Positions 32,162-43,905 are shown, numbered from the stretch's first letter. The stretch: DNA of 64,000 bases from Diploptera punctata (GCA_030220185.1 JASPKZ010007796.1:1332501-1396500), one strand, 5' to 3'. Program-made: numbers and translations. The notes: generated by a model from the letters alone, not told the origin.

Positions 32162-33054
32162 CAGGGTGTATCAAAAAGGATGGCGCAAACTTACATGGTT
32201 GAAAGTACACGATAATAGAAGCAAAAATGTCCCAGTAAACATGGGTCCGCAAACGAGCCGTTTGCGAGATAATTACGAATGTATGGTTACAAGCCGCCAC
32301 TGACGTCATTCTTTGTAACGTCGTACTAGGTAATTATCTCATTGGGCCACACATTCTTCCACGAAAACTTAATGGACGGAGGTACCTCAGGTTTCTGCGG
32401 CGTCATCTTCCAGGATTGCTTGAGGATGTTCGCCTTCAGCAACGTCGGAGTTTGTGGTACATGCATGATGGAGCTCCGGCACATTTAGCTGCTGCTTTGA
32501 GACGGCATCTAACGCGCAGATACGGCCAAAGATGGATAGGTCGAGGCGGATCTGTACCTTGGCCTCCAAGATCACCTGATCTAAATCCTTTGGATTTTTA
32601 TGTTTGGGGTCACCTCAAAAGCGAAGTGTACAGCACACCCGTTAACACGATTGAAGAACTGGAGCAGAGAGTTGTACATGCTTGTCAAAAATTCAGAAAT
32701 GATCCAGGGATTTTTGAAAGAATTCGACATTCATTGCAGAGACAAGCACAGTATTGCATCCAGATTCAAGGAAGACACTTCGAACACCTCATTTAGCAGG
32801 TAACCCATAAGTGAAGTGAACTGTGAAATGTGAACTAAATGAGATGAAAAATGAATAGTAAAGTCTAAATTCAAATAAAGTTGTACTAACAAGGACGATG
32901 TTTAAAATAAAGTCAGTGGCGGCTTGAAACCATACATTCATAATTATCTCGCAAACGGCTCGTTTGCGGACCCATGTTTACTGGGACATTGTTGCTTCTG
33001 CTATCGTGTACTTTTAACCATGTAAGTTTACGCCATCCTTTTTGATACACCCTG
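32162..33054 (+). mobile_element. Rosa-like (DD41D) mariner derivative with 143-bp TIRs
   Basis: The ends CAGGGTGTATCAAAAAGGAT and its complement are flanked by TA. The inverted repeats extend 143 bp on each side (32162-32304, 32912-33054) and include the palindrome GCAAACGAGCCGTTTGC. Between them only the C-terminal part of a transposase remains. The first third of the gene, with the DNA-binding domain and first catalytic Asp, is deleted, so the element could move only with help. Confidence 0.9.
32317..32796 (+). pseudogene. DD41D mariner transposase, N-terminally deleted
   Basis: The frame reads GNYLIGPHILPRKLNGRRYL, WYMHDGAPAH (second catalytic Asp), PPRSPDLNPLDFYVWGHL (third catalytic Asp) and ends GRHFEHLI and stop. 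I count 41 residues between the Asp of HDG and the Asp of NPLD, the spacing of DD41D (rosa-type) mariners. The frame is open for 160 codons but begins next to the TIR with no start region. Confidence 0.88.
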
Positions 33055-33056
33055 TA

Positions 33057-33237
33057 TAGGCAGAAGCATCGGCGCACACCAAACCGCGCCGATGACGTAA
33101 GGAGGTGGAATAGGAGGGGATGAGTAAGGAAGGGAAGAGCACAGAACACAGTCTTCAACAACCACAGAGGAAAACAAGTTACGTCACAGTACGTCAACGG
33201 CAGTAAATTTTCGTCATCACGGCACATTGTGTTTGCA
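33057..33237. other. Spacer before the 78-bp array
   Basis: Relatively GC-richer than its surroundings; nothing recognised. Confidence 0.4.
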
Positions 33238-36200
33238 GACAGAGTAGACAGTGTTGATGCCTTTCCACCTCACACCCCAGAGTGTATAGAACTGAAAAAT
33301 AACGCTTTGTCTCTTATTTGTATCTGTGTTGAGACATTTCTTCACACCCCAGAGTGTAATAGTATAGAACTGAAAAATAACGCTTTGTCTCTTATTTGTA
33401 TCTGTGTTGAGACATTTCTTCACACCCCAGAGTGTAATAGTATAGAACTGAAAAATAACGCTTTGTCTCTTATTTGTATCTGTGTTGAGACATTTCTTCA
33501 CACCCCAGAGTGTAATAGTATAGAACTGAAAAATAACGCTTTGTCTCTTATTTGTATCTGTGTTGAGACATTTCTTCACACCCAGAGTGTAATAGTATAG
33601 AACTGAAAAATAACGCTTTGTCTCTTATTTGTATCTGTGTTGAGACATTTCTTCACACCCCAGAGTGTAATAGTATAGAACTGAAAAATAACGCTTTGTC
33701 TCTTATTTGTATCTGTGTTGAGACATTTCTTCACACCCCAGAGTGTAATAGTATAGAACTGAAAAATAACGCTTTGTCTCTTATTTGTATCTGTGTTGAG
33801 ACATTTCTTCACACCCCAGAGTGTATAGAACTGAAAAATAACGCTTTGTCTCTTATTTGTATCTGTGTTGAGACATTTCTTCACACCCCAGAGTGTATAG
33901 AACTGAAAATAACGCTTTGTCTCTTATTTGTATCTGTGTTGAGACATTTCTTCACACCCCAGAGTGTAATAGTATAGAACTGAAAAATAACGCTTTGTCT
34001 CTTATTTGTATCTGTGTTGAGACATTTCTTCACACCCCAGAGTGTATAGAACTGAAAAATAACGCTTTGTCTCTTATTTGTATCTGTGTTGAGACATTTC
34101 TTCACACCCCAGAGTGTAATAGTATAGAACTGAAAAATAACGCTTTGTCTCTTATTTGTATCTGTGTTGAGACATTTCTTCACACCCCAGAGTGTAATAG
34201 TATAGAACTGAAAAATAACGCTTTGTCTCTTATTTGTATCTGTGTTGAGACATTTCTTCACACCCCAGAGTGTAATAGTATAGAACTGAAAAATAACGCT
34301 TTGTCTCTTATTTGTATCTGTGTTGAGACATTTCTTCACACCCCAGAGTGTAATAGTATAGAACTGAAAAATAACGCTTTGTCTCTTATTTGTATCTGTG
34401 TTGAGACATTTCTTCACACCCCAGAGTGTAATAGTATAGAACTGAAAAATAACGCTTTGTCTCTTATTGTTATCTGTGTTGAGACATTTCTTCACACCCC
34501 AGAGTGTAATAGTATAGAACTGAAAAATAACGCTTTGTCTCTTATTTGTATCTGTGTTGAGACATTTCTTCACACCCCAGAGTGTAATAGTATAGAACTG
34601 AAAAATAACGCTTTGTCTCTTATTTGTATCTGTGTTGAGACATTTCTTCACACCCCAGAGTGTAATAGTATAGAACTGAAAAATAACGCTTTGTCTCTTA
34701 TTTGTATCTGTGTTGAGACATTTCTTCACACCCCAGAGTGTAATAGTATAGAACTGAAAAATAACGCTTTGTCTCTTATTTGTATCTGTGTTGAGACATT
34801 TCTTCACACCCCAGAGTGTAATAGTATAGAACTGAAAAATAACGCTTTGTCTCTTATTTGTATCTGTGTTGAGACATTTCTTCACACCCCAGAGTGTAAT
34901 AGTATAGAACTGAAAAATAACGCTTTGTCTCTTATTTGTATCTGTGTTGAGACATTTCTTCACACCCCAGAGTGTATAGAACTGAAAAATAACGCTTTGT
35001 CTCTTATTTGTATCTGTGTTGAGACATTTCTTCACACCCCAGAGTGTAATAGTATAGAACTGAAAAATAACGCTTTGTCTCTTATTTGTATCTGTGTTGA
35101 GACATTTCTTCACACCCCAGAGTGTAATAGTATAGAACTGAAAATAACGCTTTGTCTCTTATTTGTATCTGTGTTGAGACATTTCTTCACACCCAGAGTG
35201 TAATAGTATAGAACTGAAAAATAACGCTTTGTCTCTTATTTGTATCTGTGTTGAGACATTTCTTCACACCCCAGAGTGTAATAGTATAGAACTGAAAAAT
35301 AACGCTTTGTCTCTTATTTGTATCTGTGTTGAGACATTTCTTCACACCCCAGAGTGTAATAGTATAGAACTGAAAAATAACGCTTTGTCTCTTATTTGTA
35401 TCTGTGTTGAGACATTTCTTCACACCCCAGAGTGTAATAGTATAGAACTGAAAAATAACGCTTTGTCTCTTATTTGTATCTGTGTTGAGACATTTCTTCA
35501 CACCCCAGAGTGTAATAGTATAGAACTGAAAAATAACGCTTTGTCTCTTATTTGTATCTGTGTTGAGACATTTCTTCACACCCCAGAGTGTAATAGTATA
35601 GAACTGAAAAATAACGCTTTGTCTCTTATTTGTATCTGTGTTGAGACATTTCTTCACACCCCAGAGTGTAATAGTATAGAACTGAAAAATAACGCTTTGT
35701 CTCTTATTTGTATCTGTGTTGAGACATTTCTTCACACCCCAGAGTGTAAAAGTATAGAAACTGAGAAAAAATAACGCTTTGTCTCTTATTTGTATCTGTG
35801 TTTGAGACATTTCTTCACACCCCAGAGTGTAATAGTATAGAACTGAAAAATAACGCTTTGTCTCTTATTTGTATCTGTGTTGAGACATTTCTTCACACCC
35901 CAGAGTGTAATAGTATAGAACTGAAAAATAACGCTTTGTCTCTTATTTGTATCTGTGTTGAGACATTTCTTCACACCCCAGAGTGTAATAGTATAGAACT
36001 GAAAAATAACGCTTTGTCTCTTATTTGTATCTGTGTTGAGACATTTCTTCACACCCCAGAGTGTAATAGTATAGAACTGAAAAATAACGCTTTGTCTCTT
36101 ATTTGTATCTGTGTTGAGACATTTCTTCACACCCCAGAGTGTAATAGTATAGAACTGAAAAATAACGCTTTGTCTCTTATTTGTATCTGTGTTGAGACAT

Positions 36201-38698
36201 TTCTTCACACCCCAGAGTGTAATAGTATAGAACTGAAAAATAACGCTTTGTCTCTTATTTGTATCTGTGTTGAGACATTTCTTCACACCCCAGAGTGTAA
36301 TAGTATAGAACTGAAAAATAACGCTTTATCTCTTATTTGTATCTGTGTTGAGACATTTCTTCACACCCCAGAGTGTAATAGTATAGAACTGAAAAATAAC
36401 GCTTTGTCTCTTATTTGTATCTGTGTTGAGACATTTTTCTTCACACCCCAGAGTGTAATAGTATAGAACTGAAAAATAACGCTTTGTCTCTTATTTGTAT
36501 CTGTGTTGAGACATTCTTCTTCACACCCCAGAGTGTTAATAGTATAGAACTGAAAAATAACGCTTTGTCTCTTATTTGTATCTGTGTTGAGACATTTCTT
36601 CACACCCCAGAGTGTAATAGTATAGAACTGAAAAATAACGCTTTGTCTCTTATTTGTATCTGTGTTGAGACATTTCTTCACACCCCAGAGTGTAATAGTA
36701 TAGAACTGAAAAATAACGCTTTGTCTCTTATTTGTATCTGTGTTGAGACATTTCTTCACACCCCAGAGTGTAATAGTATAGAACTGAAAAATAACGCTTT
36801 GTCCTCTTATTTGTATCTGTGTTGAGACATTTCTTCACACCCCAGAGTGTAATAGTATAGAACTGAAAAATAACGCTTTGTCTCTTATTTGTATCTGTGT
36901 TGAGACATTTCTTCACACCCCAGAGTGTAATAGTATAGAACTGAAAAATAACGCTTTGTCTCTTATTTGTATCTGTGTTGAGACATTTCTTCACACCCCA
37001 GAGTGTAATAGTATAGAACTGAAAAATAACGCTTTGTCTCTTATTTGTATCTGTGTTGAGACATTTCTTCACACCCCAGAGTGTAATAGTATAGAACTGA
37101 AAAATAACGCTTTGTCTCTTATTTGTATCTGTGTTGAGACATTTCTTCACACCCCAGAGTGTAATAGTATAGAACTGAAAAATAACGCTTTGTCTCTTAT
37201 TTGTATCTGTTGTTGAGACATTTCTTCACACCCCAGAGTGTAATAGTATAGAACTGAAAAATAACGCTTTGTCTCTTATTTGTATCTGTGTTGAGACATT
37301 TCTTCACACCCCAGAGTGTAATAGTATAGAACTGAAAAATAACGCTTTGTCTCTTATTTGTATCTGTGTTGAGACATTTCTTCACACCCCAGAGTGTAAT
37401 AGTATAGAACTGAAAAATAACGCTTTGTCTCTTATTTGTATCTGTGTTTGAGACATTTCTTCACACCCCAGAGTGTAATAGTATAGAACTGAAAAATAAC
37501 GCTTTGTCTCTTATTTGTATCTGTGTTGAGACATTTCTTCACCACCCCAGAGTGTAATAGTATAGAACTGAAAAATAACGCTTTGTCTCTTATTTGTATC
37601 TGTGTTGAGACATTTCTTCACACCCCAGAGTGTAATAGTATAGAACTGAAAAATAACGCTTTGTCTCTTATTTGTATCTGTGTTGAGACATTTCTTCACA
37701 CCCCAGAGTGTAATAGTATAGAACTGAAAAATAACGCTTTGTCTCTTATTTGTATCTGTGTTGAGACATTTCTTCACACCCCAGAGTGTAATAGTATAGA
37801 ACTGAAAAATAACGCTTTGTCTCTTATTTGTATCTGTGTTGAGACATTTCTTCACACCCCAGAGTGTAATAGTATAGAACTGAAAAATAACGCTTTGTCT
37901 CTTATTTGTATCTGTGTTGAGACATTTCTTCACACCCAGAGTGTAATAGTATAGAACTGAAAAATAACGCTTTGTCTCTTATTTGTATCTGTGTTGAGAC
38001 ATTTCTTCACACCCCAGAGTGTAATAGTATAGAACTGAAAAATAAACGCTTTGTCTCTTATTTGTATCTGTGTTGAGACATTTCTTCACACCCCAGAGTG
38101 TAATAGTATAGAACTGAAAAATAACGCTTTGTCTCTTATTTGTATCTGTGTTGAGACATTTCTTCACACCCCAGAGTGTAATAGTATAGAACTGAAAAAT
38201 AACGCTTTGTCTCTTATTTGTATCTGTGTTGAGACATTTCTTCACACCCCAGAGTGTAATAGTATAGAACTGAAAAATAACGCTTTGTCTCTTATTTGTA
38301 TCTGTGTTGAGACATTTCTTCACACCCCAGAGTGTAATAGTATAGAACTGAAAAATAACGCTTTGTCTCTTATTTGTATCTGTGTTGAGACATTTCTTCA
38401 CACCCCAGAGTGTATAGAACTGAAAAATAACGCTTTGTCTCTTATTTGTATCTGTGTTGAGACATTTCTTCACACCCCAGAGTGTATAGAACTGAAAAAT
38501 AACGCTTTGTCTCTTATTTGTATCTGTGTTGAGACATTTCTTCACACCCCAGAGTGTAATAGTATAGAACTGAAAAATAACGCTTTGTCTCTTATTTGTA
38601 TCTGTGTTGAGACATTTCTTCACACCCCAGAGTGTAATAGTATAGAACTGAAAAATAACGCTTTGTCTCTTATTTGTATCTGTGTTGAGACATTTCTT
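33238..38698. repeat. 78-bp satellite array, about 70 copies
   Basis: The unit reads CACACCCCAGAGTGTAATAG, TATAGAACTGAAAAATAACG, CTTTGTCTCTTATTTGTATC and TGTGTTGAGACATTTCTT. Spacing is 78 bp, with about seven 72-bp units lacking one AATAGT. Units are almost identical. Since 78 is 26 codons, open frames of over 400 codons arise on both strands (repeat peptides LICICVETFLHTPEC and KKCLNTDTNKRQSVIFQFYT). These are artefacts; they mirror each other and lack any start or flank. The right edge abuts a LINE 3' tail. Confidence 0.95.
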
Positions 38699-39491
38699 GT
38701 CGAATGCTAAAACTAACTAACTCACTGGCTCTTTCGAACACGTAAGTTCATGGACGCGTGGACATACACCCCTACCCTGAGCTAATGTTTTCCAATCATC
38801 CCTTGTATAATATATTTCCACCTCATTTTGGTCTACCAAACTGGACGTATTCTCTTTGGTTTTTCCGCAAGAAGCTTTCATGTACCTCTTTCATTCTCCA
38901 TTCATTCCACATGTCCTGTAAATCGCAGTATACGAGCCTTCACTGTTCTTACTATATCTGGCTTCCTAAAAAGACCATATTGCTTACTATTAAGTAGTTT
39001 CTCCATTCGCCTGTCTGTTCATATCTCCTTGTTCCAAAAATTTTCCTAAGAACTTTATTCTCGAATACTTGTAATCTCCTTTCCTCCCTTAAAGTAATAG
39101 TCCACGTTTTGCATTCATATATTATAACTGGGAGAATAACTTTTTTATATATTTTCGGTTTAACTTTTGTTTAAAGAAATTGGGATGACACGAGTCTCTG
39201 TGATGCATAAAAGCATGCATTTCCAAGATTGAGCCTATGTTTAATTTCTTTGTGTATCTCATTCTTATTTGTAAGTATTGTCCCTAGGTATTTGAATACG
39301 GCCACTTGTTCAAAATTTCCCTCATTTGTCATTAACTATCCATTTCCATTCTACAGTGTATTCATGTGTGTGAACAAGTATTTAGTTTTATTGATGGTCA
39401 CTTGCGGACCCAATTTCATAGTGGTAGTCAATAGTGTGTGTGTGTGTTGGCCCTTAGTTTCTCTTCGGTTTCGCCCAAAAATACATTATCA

Positions 39492-40237
39492 TAAGTAATG
39501 CCACGAGTGATTTCCAAATTATGGATAAATTCACGACTCACGAAGTGAGTAGTGAATTTATCTAGCGAATTTGGAAATCAACAGTGGCATTTGTTAGGAC
39601 TATTTAACGAATACAATTAAGCCGTTTACTCACAAATCATTATTTAACTATAGTTATTTTAAAATATTTATATATTTAATGTAAACGGCGATGTTTGAAA
39701 ACAAATGAGAAATGATAGGTACGCTTCATCTGCTTCTTTTGTTTGTCACTGCAACCAGATCATACTATTTATTGCCAAAGGAACGCAATATTGTAAGAAT
39801 GCTCTGTAGTGGAGAAAAAATGAAACACATCTAACTGTATATTAATTCATTTCTGATGTCGTATGATATAAATATGACAATTCTATTTTTCTGGATTATT
39901 ACCTGGGAAAAAATACATTTAAGAAAGTGCAAACAGTGGTTTCTTTTTTTGGTGGTATAATCAATTGCTACAAATGTTTTATATTAACTCCTGCAAGCGC
40001 TATGTGTTGACATCCATGCACTATATATACAATCTGGTAGCCGTGTTTCTCACAGGCTCAGTCACTGCAAAATAATGGTCAGACCTGTTCAGAATATTAA
40101 AAAGGAGAAGGTTTCTTTAATATGGTAAATTTAACACTGATAAATATTTCATGAAACACGACTCTGATTGGTTGTAAAACAAAAATTATTGAAACGTGAT
40201 TGGTCATTGACTCCCATTTGGGGCATGAGTTATATAG
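39492..40237 (-). repeat. Family A copy D, best-bounded (746 bp)
   Basis: Removing 39492-40237 restores the LINE text GTTTATGCTGATGATAATGT (minus strand), so the ends are precise: TAAGTAATGCCACGAG and GGCATGAGTTATATAG on the plus strand. TCA lies on each side. Near the TAAG end a palindrome (GTGATTTCCAAATT / AATTTGGAAATCA) forms a hairpin. Read in reverse, the element has two CCAAT motifs, a TATATATA box and an AATAAA, which looks like a promoter and polyadenylation layout. It has no TIR and no coding frame. Confidence 0.85.
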
Positions 40238-40324
40238 TCAGCATAAACCGCTTATTAATACCATTGTTGTACGCCTTCTTCATCCACTGATGATTTGATG
40301 GCATACTCTTAGTAAAGTCAAGTG

Positions 40325-40570
40325 ATCCCACTAAAGGCCTCAGGGGGCCCTTTGGGTAGTAGGAGGTTAAGCTCCCATTTTTTGCTTGACAATCGGCACT
40401 TGATATCAGCCGGGTTGTCAGCCCTGAGTGACGGCCGCCTTTACCACCAGAACAAGCGTCTGGTACTCATTTACATTAGAGGCCGAGTCGACTCCAGGGC
40501 CATAGTGCCGCCAGAATGTTTGGGGCAGTTTAAAAATCCTGACCCCACCAGGACTCGAACCCTCGACCTT
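40325..40570 (-). mobile_element. SINE-A inside LINE
   Basis: Body and box B (GGTTCGAGTCC) are present but the tRNA-like head is cut. The LINE text continues directly with the AATATTAGAGGAGATAGTGC segment. Confidence 0.82.
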
Positions 40571-40920
40571 CACAAAATTGAATATTAGAGGAGATAGTGC
40601 ATCTCCTTCACCCGTTGAGAATTTCGTAAGTATCCGAAACTGTTTGCCTATACCAACCTTACTATTTGTGCCATTTAGACACATTCGAATAAGTCTAACA
40701 AACTTTTTTTTAGGAATTCCGAACTCCAGTAGGATACTATAACACTTTTCCCTTTTAATTGAATCGTATTCCTTTTTTAAGTCTACATTTAGTTAATGTA
40801 CAGTGCCATTATATTCTGATATATTTTCTAAAATCTGTTTTATGCTAAAAATCTGATTTGTTGTAGACTTGTTTCTTGGTAATTTTGCAGTCAGTTGTAA
40901 TTGTAGCTTAATTTAGTATC

Positions 40921-41229
40921 ACATCTAAGTACAAATTCATATTTCAAATATCTAGACGATATTTGTAATTGAAGCAGTAGTACCAATTCACCTCATGTTT
41001 CCCCAAGTAGTCTACACCATTGAAATCATGGACCCGCGAGTTTACAGTATGCCGGGTATACTGAGCGAGTTGAACAATATTGCGTGAATAACAGTAAATA
41101 TCTAATTTATTTCAACGCCTTATAAGAACCCTCACAGAAGTTAATTCTTAGACCCTTCCTGGAGGAAGCTCTTCATATAATTCATAATGCACTTACCTCC
41201 CATAAACGAAATGTCATATAGGCATACTC
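40921..41229. other. No recognised feature
   Basis: AT-rich sequence up to the TTAA of the MITE. Confidence 0.4.
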
Positions 41230-41255
41230 TTAACCCTTAAATTGGCAAAACACCA

Positions 41256-41910
41256 CCACCACCACTTTGTAATGGAAATTGTGTCCTTCTCAAACATTCA
41301 TCTTCCCTCTATGTCCGTCAGGGAAACATCCATTTTTATGGAAGCGTCCCTGGCCGACTATATGGGAATTGTTTGATGGTAAACAACTTCCGGCTATCTC
41401 TAGGGATTTCCAACCCTCTTTAGCCCTTGTGATTTAATTATTTCGTCGATGTTATTTAATGATATATCTCCTTCATTTATTATTTCGTCGTTGATATTTA
41501 ATATTATATCCTCTGCCCACGATAACTAGCCGTAGTCCGGTATCAAAGGTCCAGTGGTTGGACACACCAATCCTGCTTTCAGTTTCTAGGTGAATTTAAT
41601 TTTCTGTGTTATTCTTAATATTCTTCAGCACACTGAGTCATGCGACAGGACATGACACACCCTCTCTAGCTTTGGAAGCAAAAAATTAAATGGTTTGATT
41701 TAATGTATATCAGAGGTATATTTTCTCATATAAATGTATCCGTGCTATTGTGATTTCTATTGATATTGCAGTTTTTATCAATATATGAATGGTTTCTTCT
41801 GCTTGAATATTTTAATGAAATTTTTTATCTTTTACTGATGATAATTTCATTTTGAAGTAATATAAATTATTGTTTTTTGTTTATAAGTTAATTGAAGTGT
41901 TTTTTTTTAC
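41256..41910 (-). other. Inserted block of unknown class with (CAC)n end
   Basis: The left edge is ACCACCACCACCAC. On the minus strand a stretch reads GGTTGGAAATCCCTAGAGAT and CCCTGACGGACATAGAGG before the GTGGTGGTG end, so this may be a 3' end with a GGT tail. I cannot assign a family. Confidence 0.4.
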
Positions 41911-41914
41911 TGAC

Positions 41915-42640
41915 TGACTGACTGTTTTGTGGCAATGACTAGCATTGCCCAGTGTGCCGCTTTTTGGGAACCAGTTGAGGTCCCTTGGCGGCCAAACACC
42001 ATTGTGTTTATTCAGTAGGGGTTTTGTTCCTTAGCCTTGCTGTCTCGCTGCTTATGTGTTCATTACCGTAGCAGGTATGGATGATATGAAACATGAGTTC
42101 ACTAGATTTGTCAGGAACACAAACCTTTCCATAGGTGTCGACAGACCACTCAGCAGAGGCTGAATGTTATGGAAAAGTTGTTGTCCCTGATCCGTCATTG
42201 GTATAAGCAGCCACAGACCCTGGCTGACATGGGACAGTGCCTGTAGTAGGTTTAACTGTGATGCCAGAATTTACCATAGAACTATATGAGACTGTAGGAT
42301 TAACAGATTTTGATGTGAAAGTTCGAGGTTGGGACGCCGGGGTTGTTGGACTTTGGTTTGGTTTTCTTTTTTCATAAATTTCTTTTGCTTTCTTATAGGC
42401 TTCACAACCCCGGTAGGAAGCGGGATGTCCCTCTTCCCCACAGTTCGCGCACTTCAGCAGGCTCTTGTCCGTGAGTGCCTCGGTTCTCACCGGACACTCA
42501 CGATGACTATGAGTACCAGCGCAAATTACGCAAGATGGGGTTAAGGAACACCCCATGAAAGTATGGTTAAACTTCTGGCATCTGAAGCACTGCTTCATGC
42601 CAGCTCTAGGTCTGTATGGTTCCACAGCCACCACTGTCAA
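41915..42640 (-). mobile_element. ORF1-only LINE derivative (jockey-like)
   Basis: The minus strand has an ORF1-type gene (42167-42640), a continuing frame after one stop (SVDTYGKVCVPDKSSELM to about 42020), then a 3' region ending GCTAGTCATTGCCACAAAAC and a (CAGT)n tail near 41920-41932. No RT region lies between ORF1 and the tail, so this is an internally deleted or ORF1-only form. Confidence 0.6.
42167..42640 (-). pseudogene. LINE ORF1 (Gag-like) with three zinc knuckles
   Basis: The 157-codon frame begins MTVVAVEPYRPRAGMKQCFR. Three cysteine-histidine knuckles follow: CFRCQKFNHTFMGC (CX2CX4HX4C), CVICAGTHSHREC and CANCGEEGHPASYRGC. The last, with HxAxYRGC, is typical of jockey-clade ORF1 proteins, which bind RNA in the retrotransposition particle. 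A Pro/Thr/Ser-rich C-terminal tail follows. The N-terminal part of ORF1 is missing, so it is a truncated gene. Confidence 0.85.
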
Positions 42641-42857
42641 ACAGAGGCGGTTTTATACAAATTTCTTCTGTTAGTTATTTGAATGTGGCGGACCGCAGAG
42701 AAAACTGACTCTTGTATAACTGTTATTATTAGGTATATTGTATAATTAGACACGCATTTAAGTGGTTTCTTTTTGTTCGTTTTCTTCTGATTTATTAAAG
42801 ATATTGAATTAATTAACCAACTGATGTATGCAAATGGATACATTATTTAAGAGTTAA

Positions 42858-43629
42858 TATAATACGAGAGAGGAAAAAATAAAATGTTTCTCAGTTAAAA
42901 GTTTATTTCATACGGAGAGCGGGAATTGCTGTTTTGAAAGCCTTTACAGTTCGCATTAATATTGTCCATATATTATAATGACAGGGGAATTCTGTGGCAT
43001 TGTGCAAAGAGAGTTGGGATAGCGATATGGGAAAATGATGTAATAGTTTTATTTTCAATGTTGAGTATAGAGATGGGAAGCAGTCCAACGGCATCTGTCG
43101 TTGCCATGGGATTAGTTCCCATAGCAACGGAACGCTTTCGGATTAAATTTCAGTGGTGTCGTTACGCAGAGTCACAGAGTAACAAGGTCTTGCTCTTTAC
43201 TGCCTCGATAGTAGAGCACTTTATCGGAAACTAAATAATTTAAGCTTCTTTAACTCCAAAAACCTCAAACGAATTGTTTTTCTCTGTACATATACATTTT
43301 AATATGTATTGCCGTTAATTATTTTTATCAGAAGTTTTATCCCTAATTACACTGGTCTACACTCAAAATGTATCCGAGTTAAAAATAGTTAATTCCTATT
43401 GATTTCGATGTGAAATAAACGAATATGATGTTTAAAATGCTTACTTAGCTCTGATTCTCTTGAAAAACAGGATTTAATTTTATGATAGAGGGAAATTTTG
43501 TAATGTTGGTAATTTTTTTCTTGTTACAAATATAGGTTGTCAGCACCAAGTTAACCATATTTTGTTTCTAGAGGCGCCATTTTGTTTACGTAAATATCCT
43601 TTACTGTGCTAAGAGACCTAGTTACTCTT
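42858..43629. other. Unassigned, with an X-box-like palindrome
   Basis: Open frames of 74 and 90 codons overlap on opposite strands with no recognised motif. At about 43102-43131 GTTGCCATGGGATTAG is mirrored by TTCCCATAGCAAC, giving an imperfect palindrome with two RFX/X-box-like half-sites. No gene is evident nearby. Confidence 0.4.
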
Positions 43630-43900
43630 CTTCTTCTCTTCTTCTTTAGTAGGGGACTACAACCTCATTGAAGTTTTTGCCTCAACAATTTTTCTCCACT
43701 TAGATGTACCCTGGATATAGATTGGCCAATTTCCAATTTTCATTTCTAATATATCTTTTATAACATCATCCTGTCATCTGTTTTCCGGGCGTCCAGCTGT
43801 TCTGATGCATATTGGCTTCCATTTGTACTCGTATATTCTTCTTACAAGCTTGTCTTCCTGCATTCTATTTATATGTCCAAACCAGCGCAGTCTTTGAGCT

Positions 43901-43905
<5 letters not shown>
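43630..43905 (-). pseudogene. LINE C-terminal fragment (group 2-like)
   Basis: Minus strand reads KAQRLRWFGHINRMQEDKLV, then YEYKWKPICIRTAGRPENR. A GAA-rich tail lies at the 43630 end. An AAT microsatellite (about 43906-43954) adjoins the other end. Confidence 0.72.

Larger units (their letters stand above)
38707..40920 (-). mobile_element. LINE group 1, longest RT copy, with two insertions
   Basis: The minus strand runs from IRMCLNGTNSKVGIGKQF and GDALSPLIFNF (about 40571-40920) through AIKSSVDEEGVQQW (40243-40320) and the YADD box, to the C-terminal region and tail CCAGTGAGTTAGTTAGTTTT at 38707. Family A copy D (39492-40237) lies within the YADD codons and SINE-A (40325-40570) just upstream. 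Many stops are present. It is the best view of RT motif order for this group in the window. Confidence 0.85.
41234..42853. mobile_element. piggyBac-like MITE copy 1, split by an insertion
   Basis: The left end TTAA plus CCCTTAAATTGGCAAAACAC is at 41230-41254. The remainder, from AAATTTCTTCTGTTAGTTAT (about 42655) to GATACATTATTTAAGAG and TTAA (42854-42857), matches the 219-bp copy at 50455 in reverse. About 1.4 kb is inserted between them. Confidence 0.75.

Noticed and set aside
33881..35203. Open frames of 410 and 436 codons on opposite strands as a repeat protein gene
   Set aside because: Both come from the same 78-bp satellite in antisense; the unit is a multiple of three, so open frames are automatic. 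No start region, splice pattern or unique flank supports a gene.
39492..40237. Family A as a canonical Helitron
   Set aside because: Insertion without duplication between A and T fits, but the ends are TAAG and ATAG rather than TC and CTRR, and the hairpin is at the opposite end from that expected.
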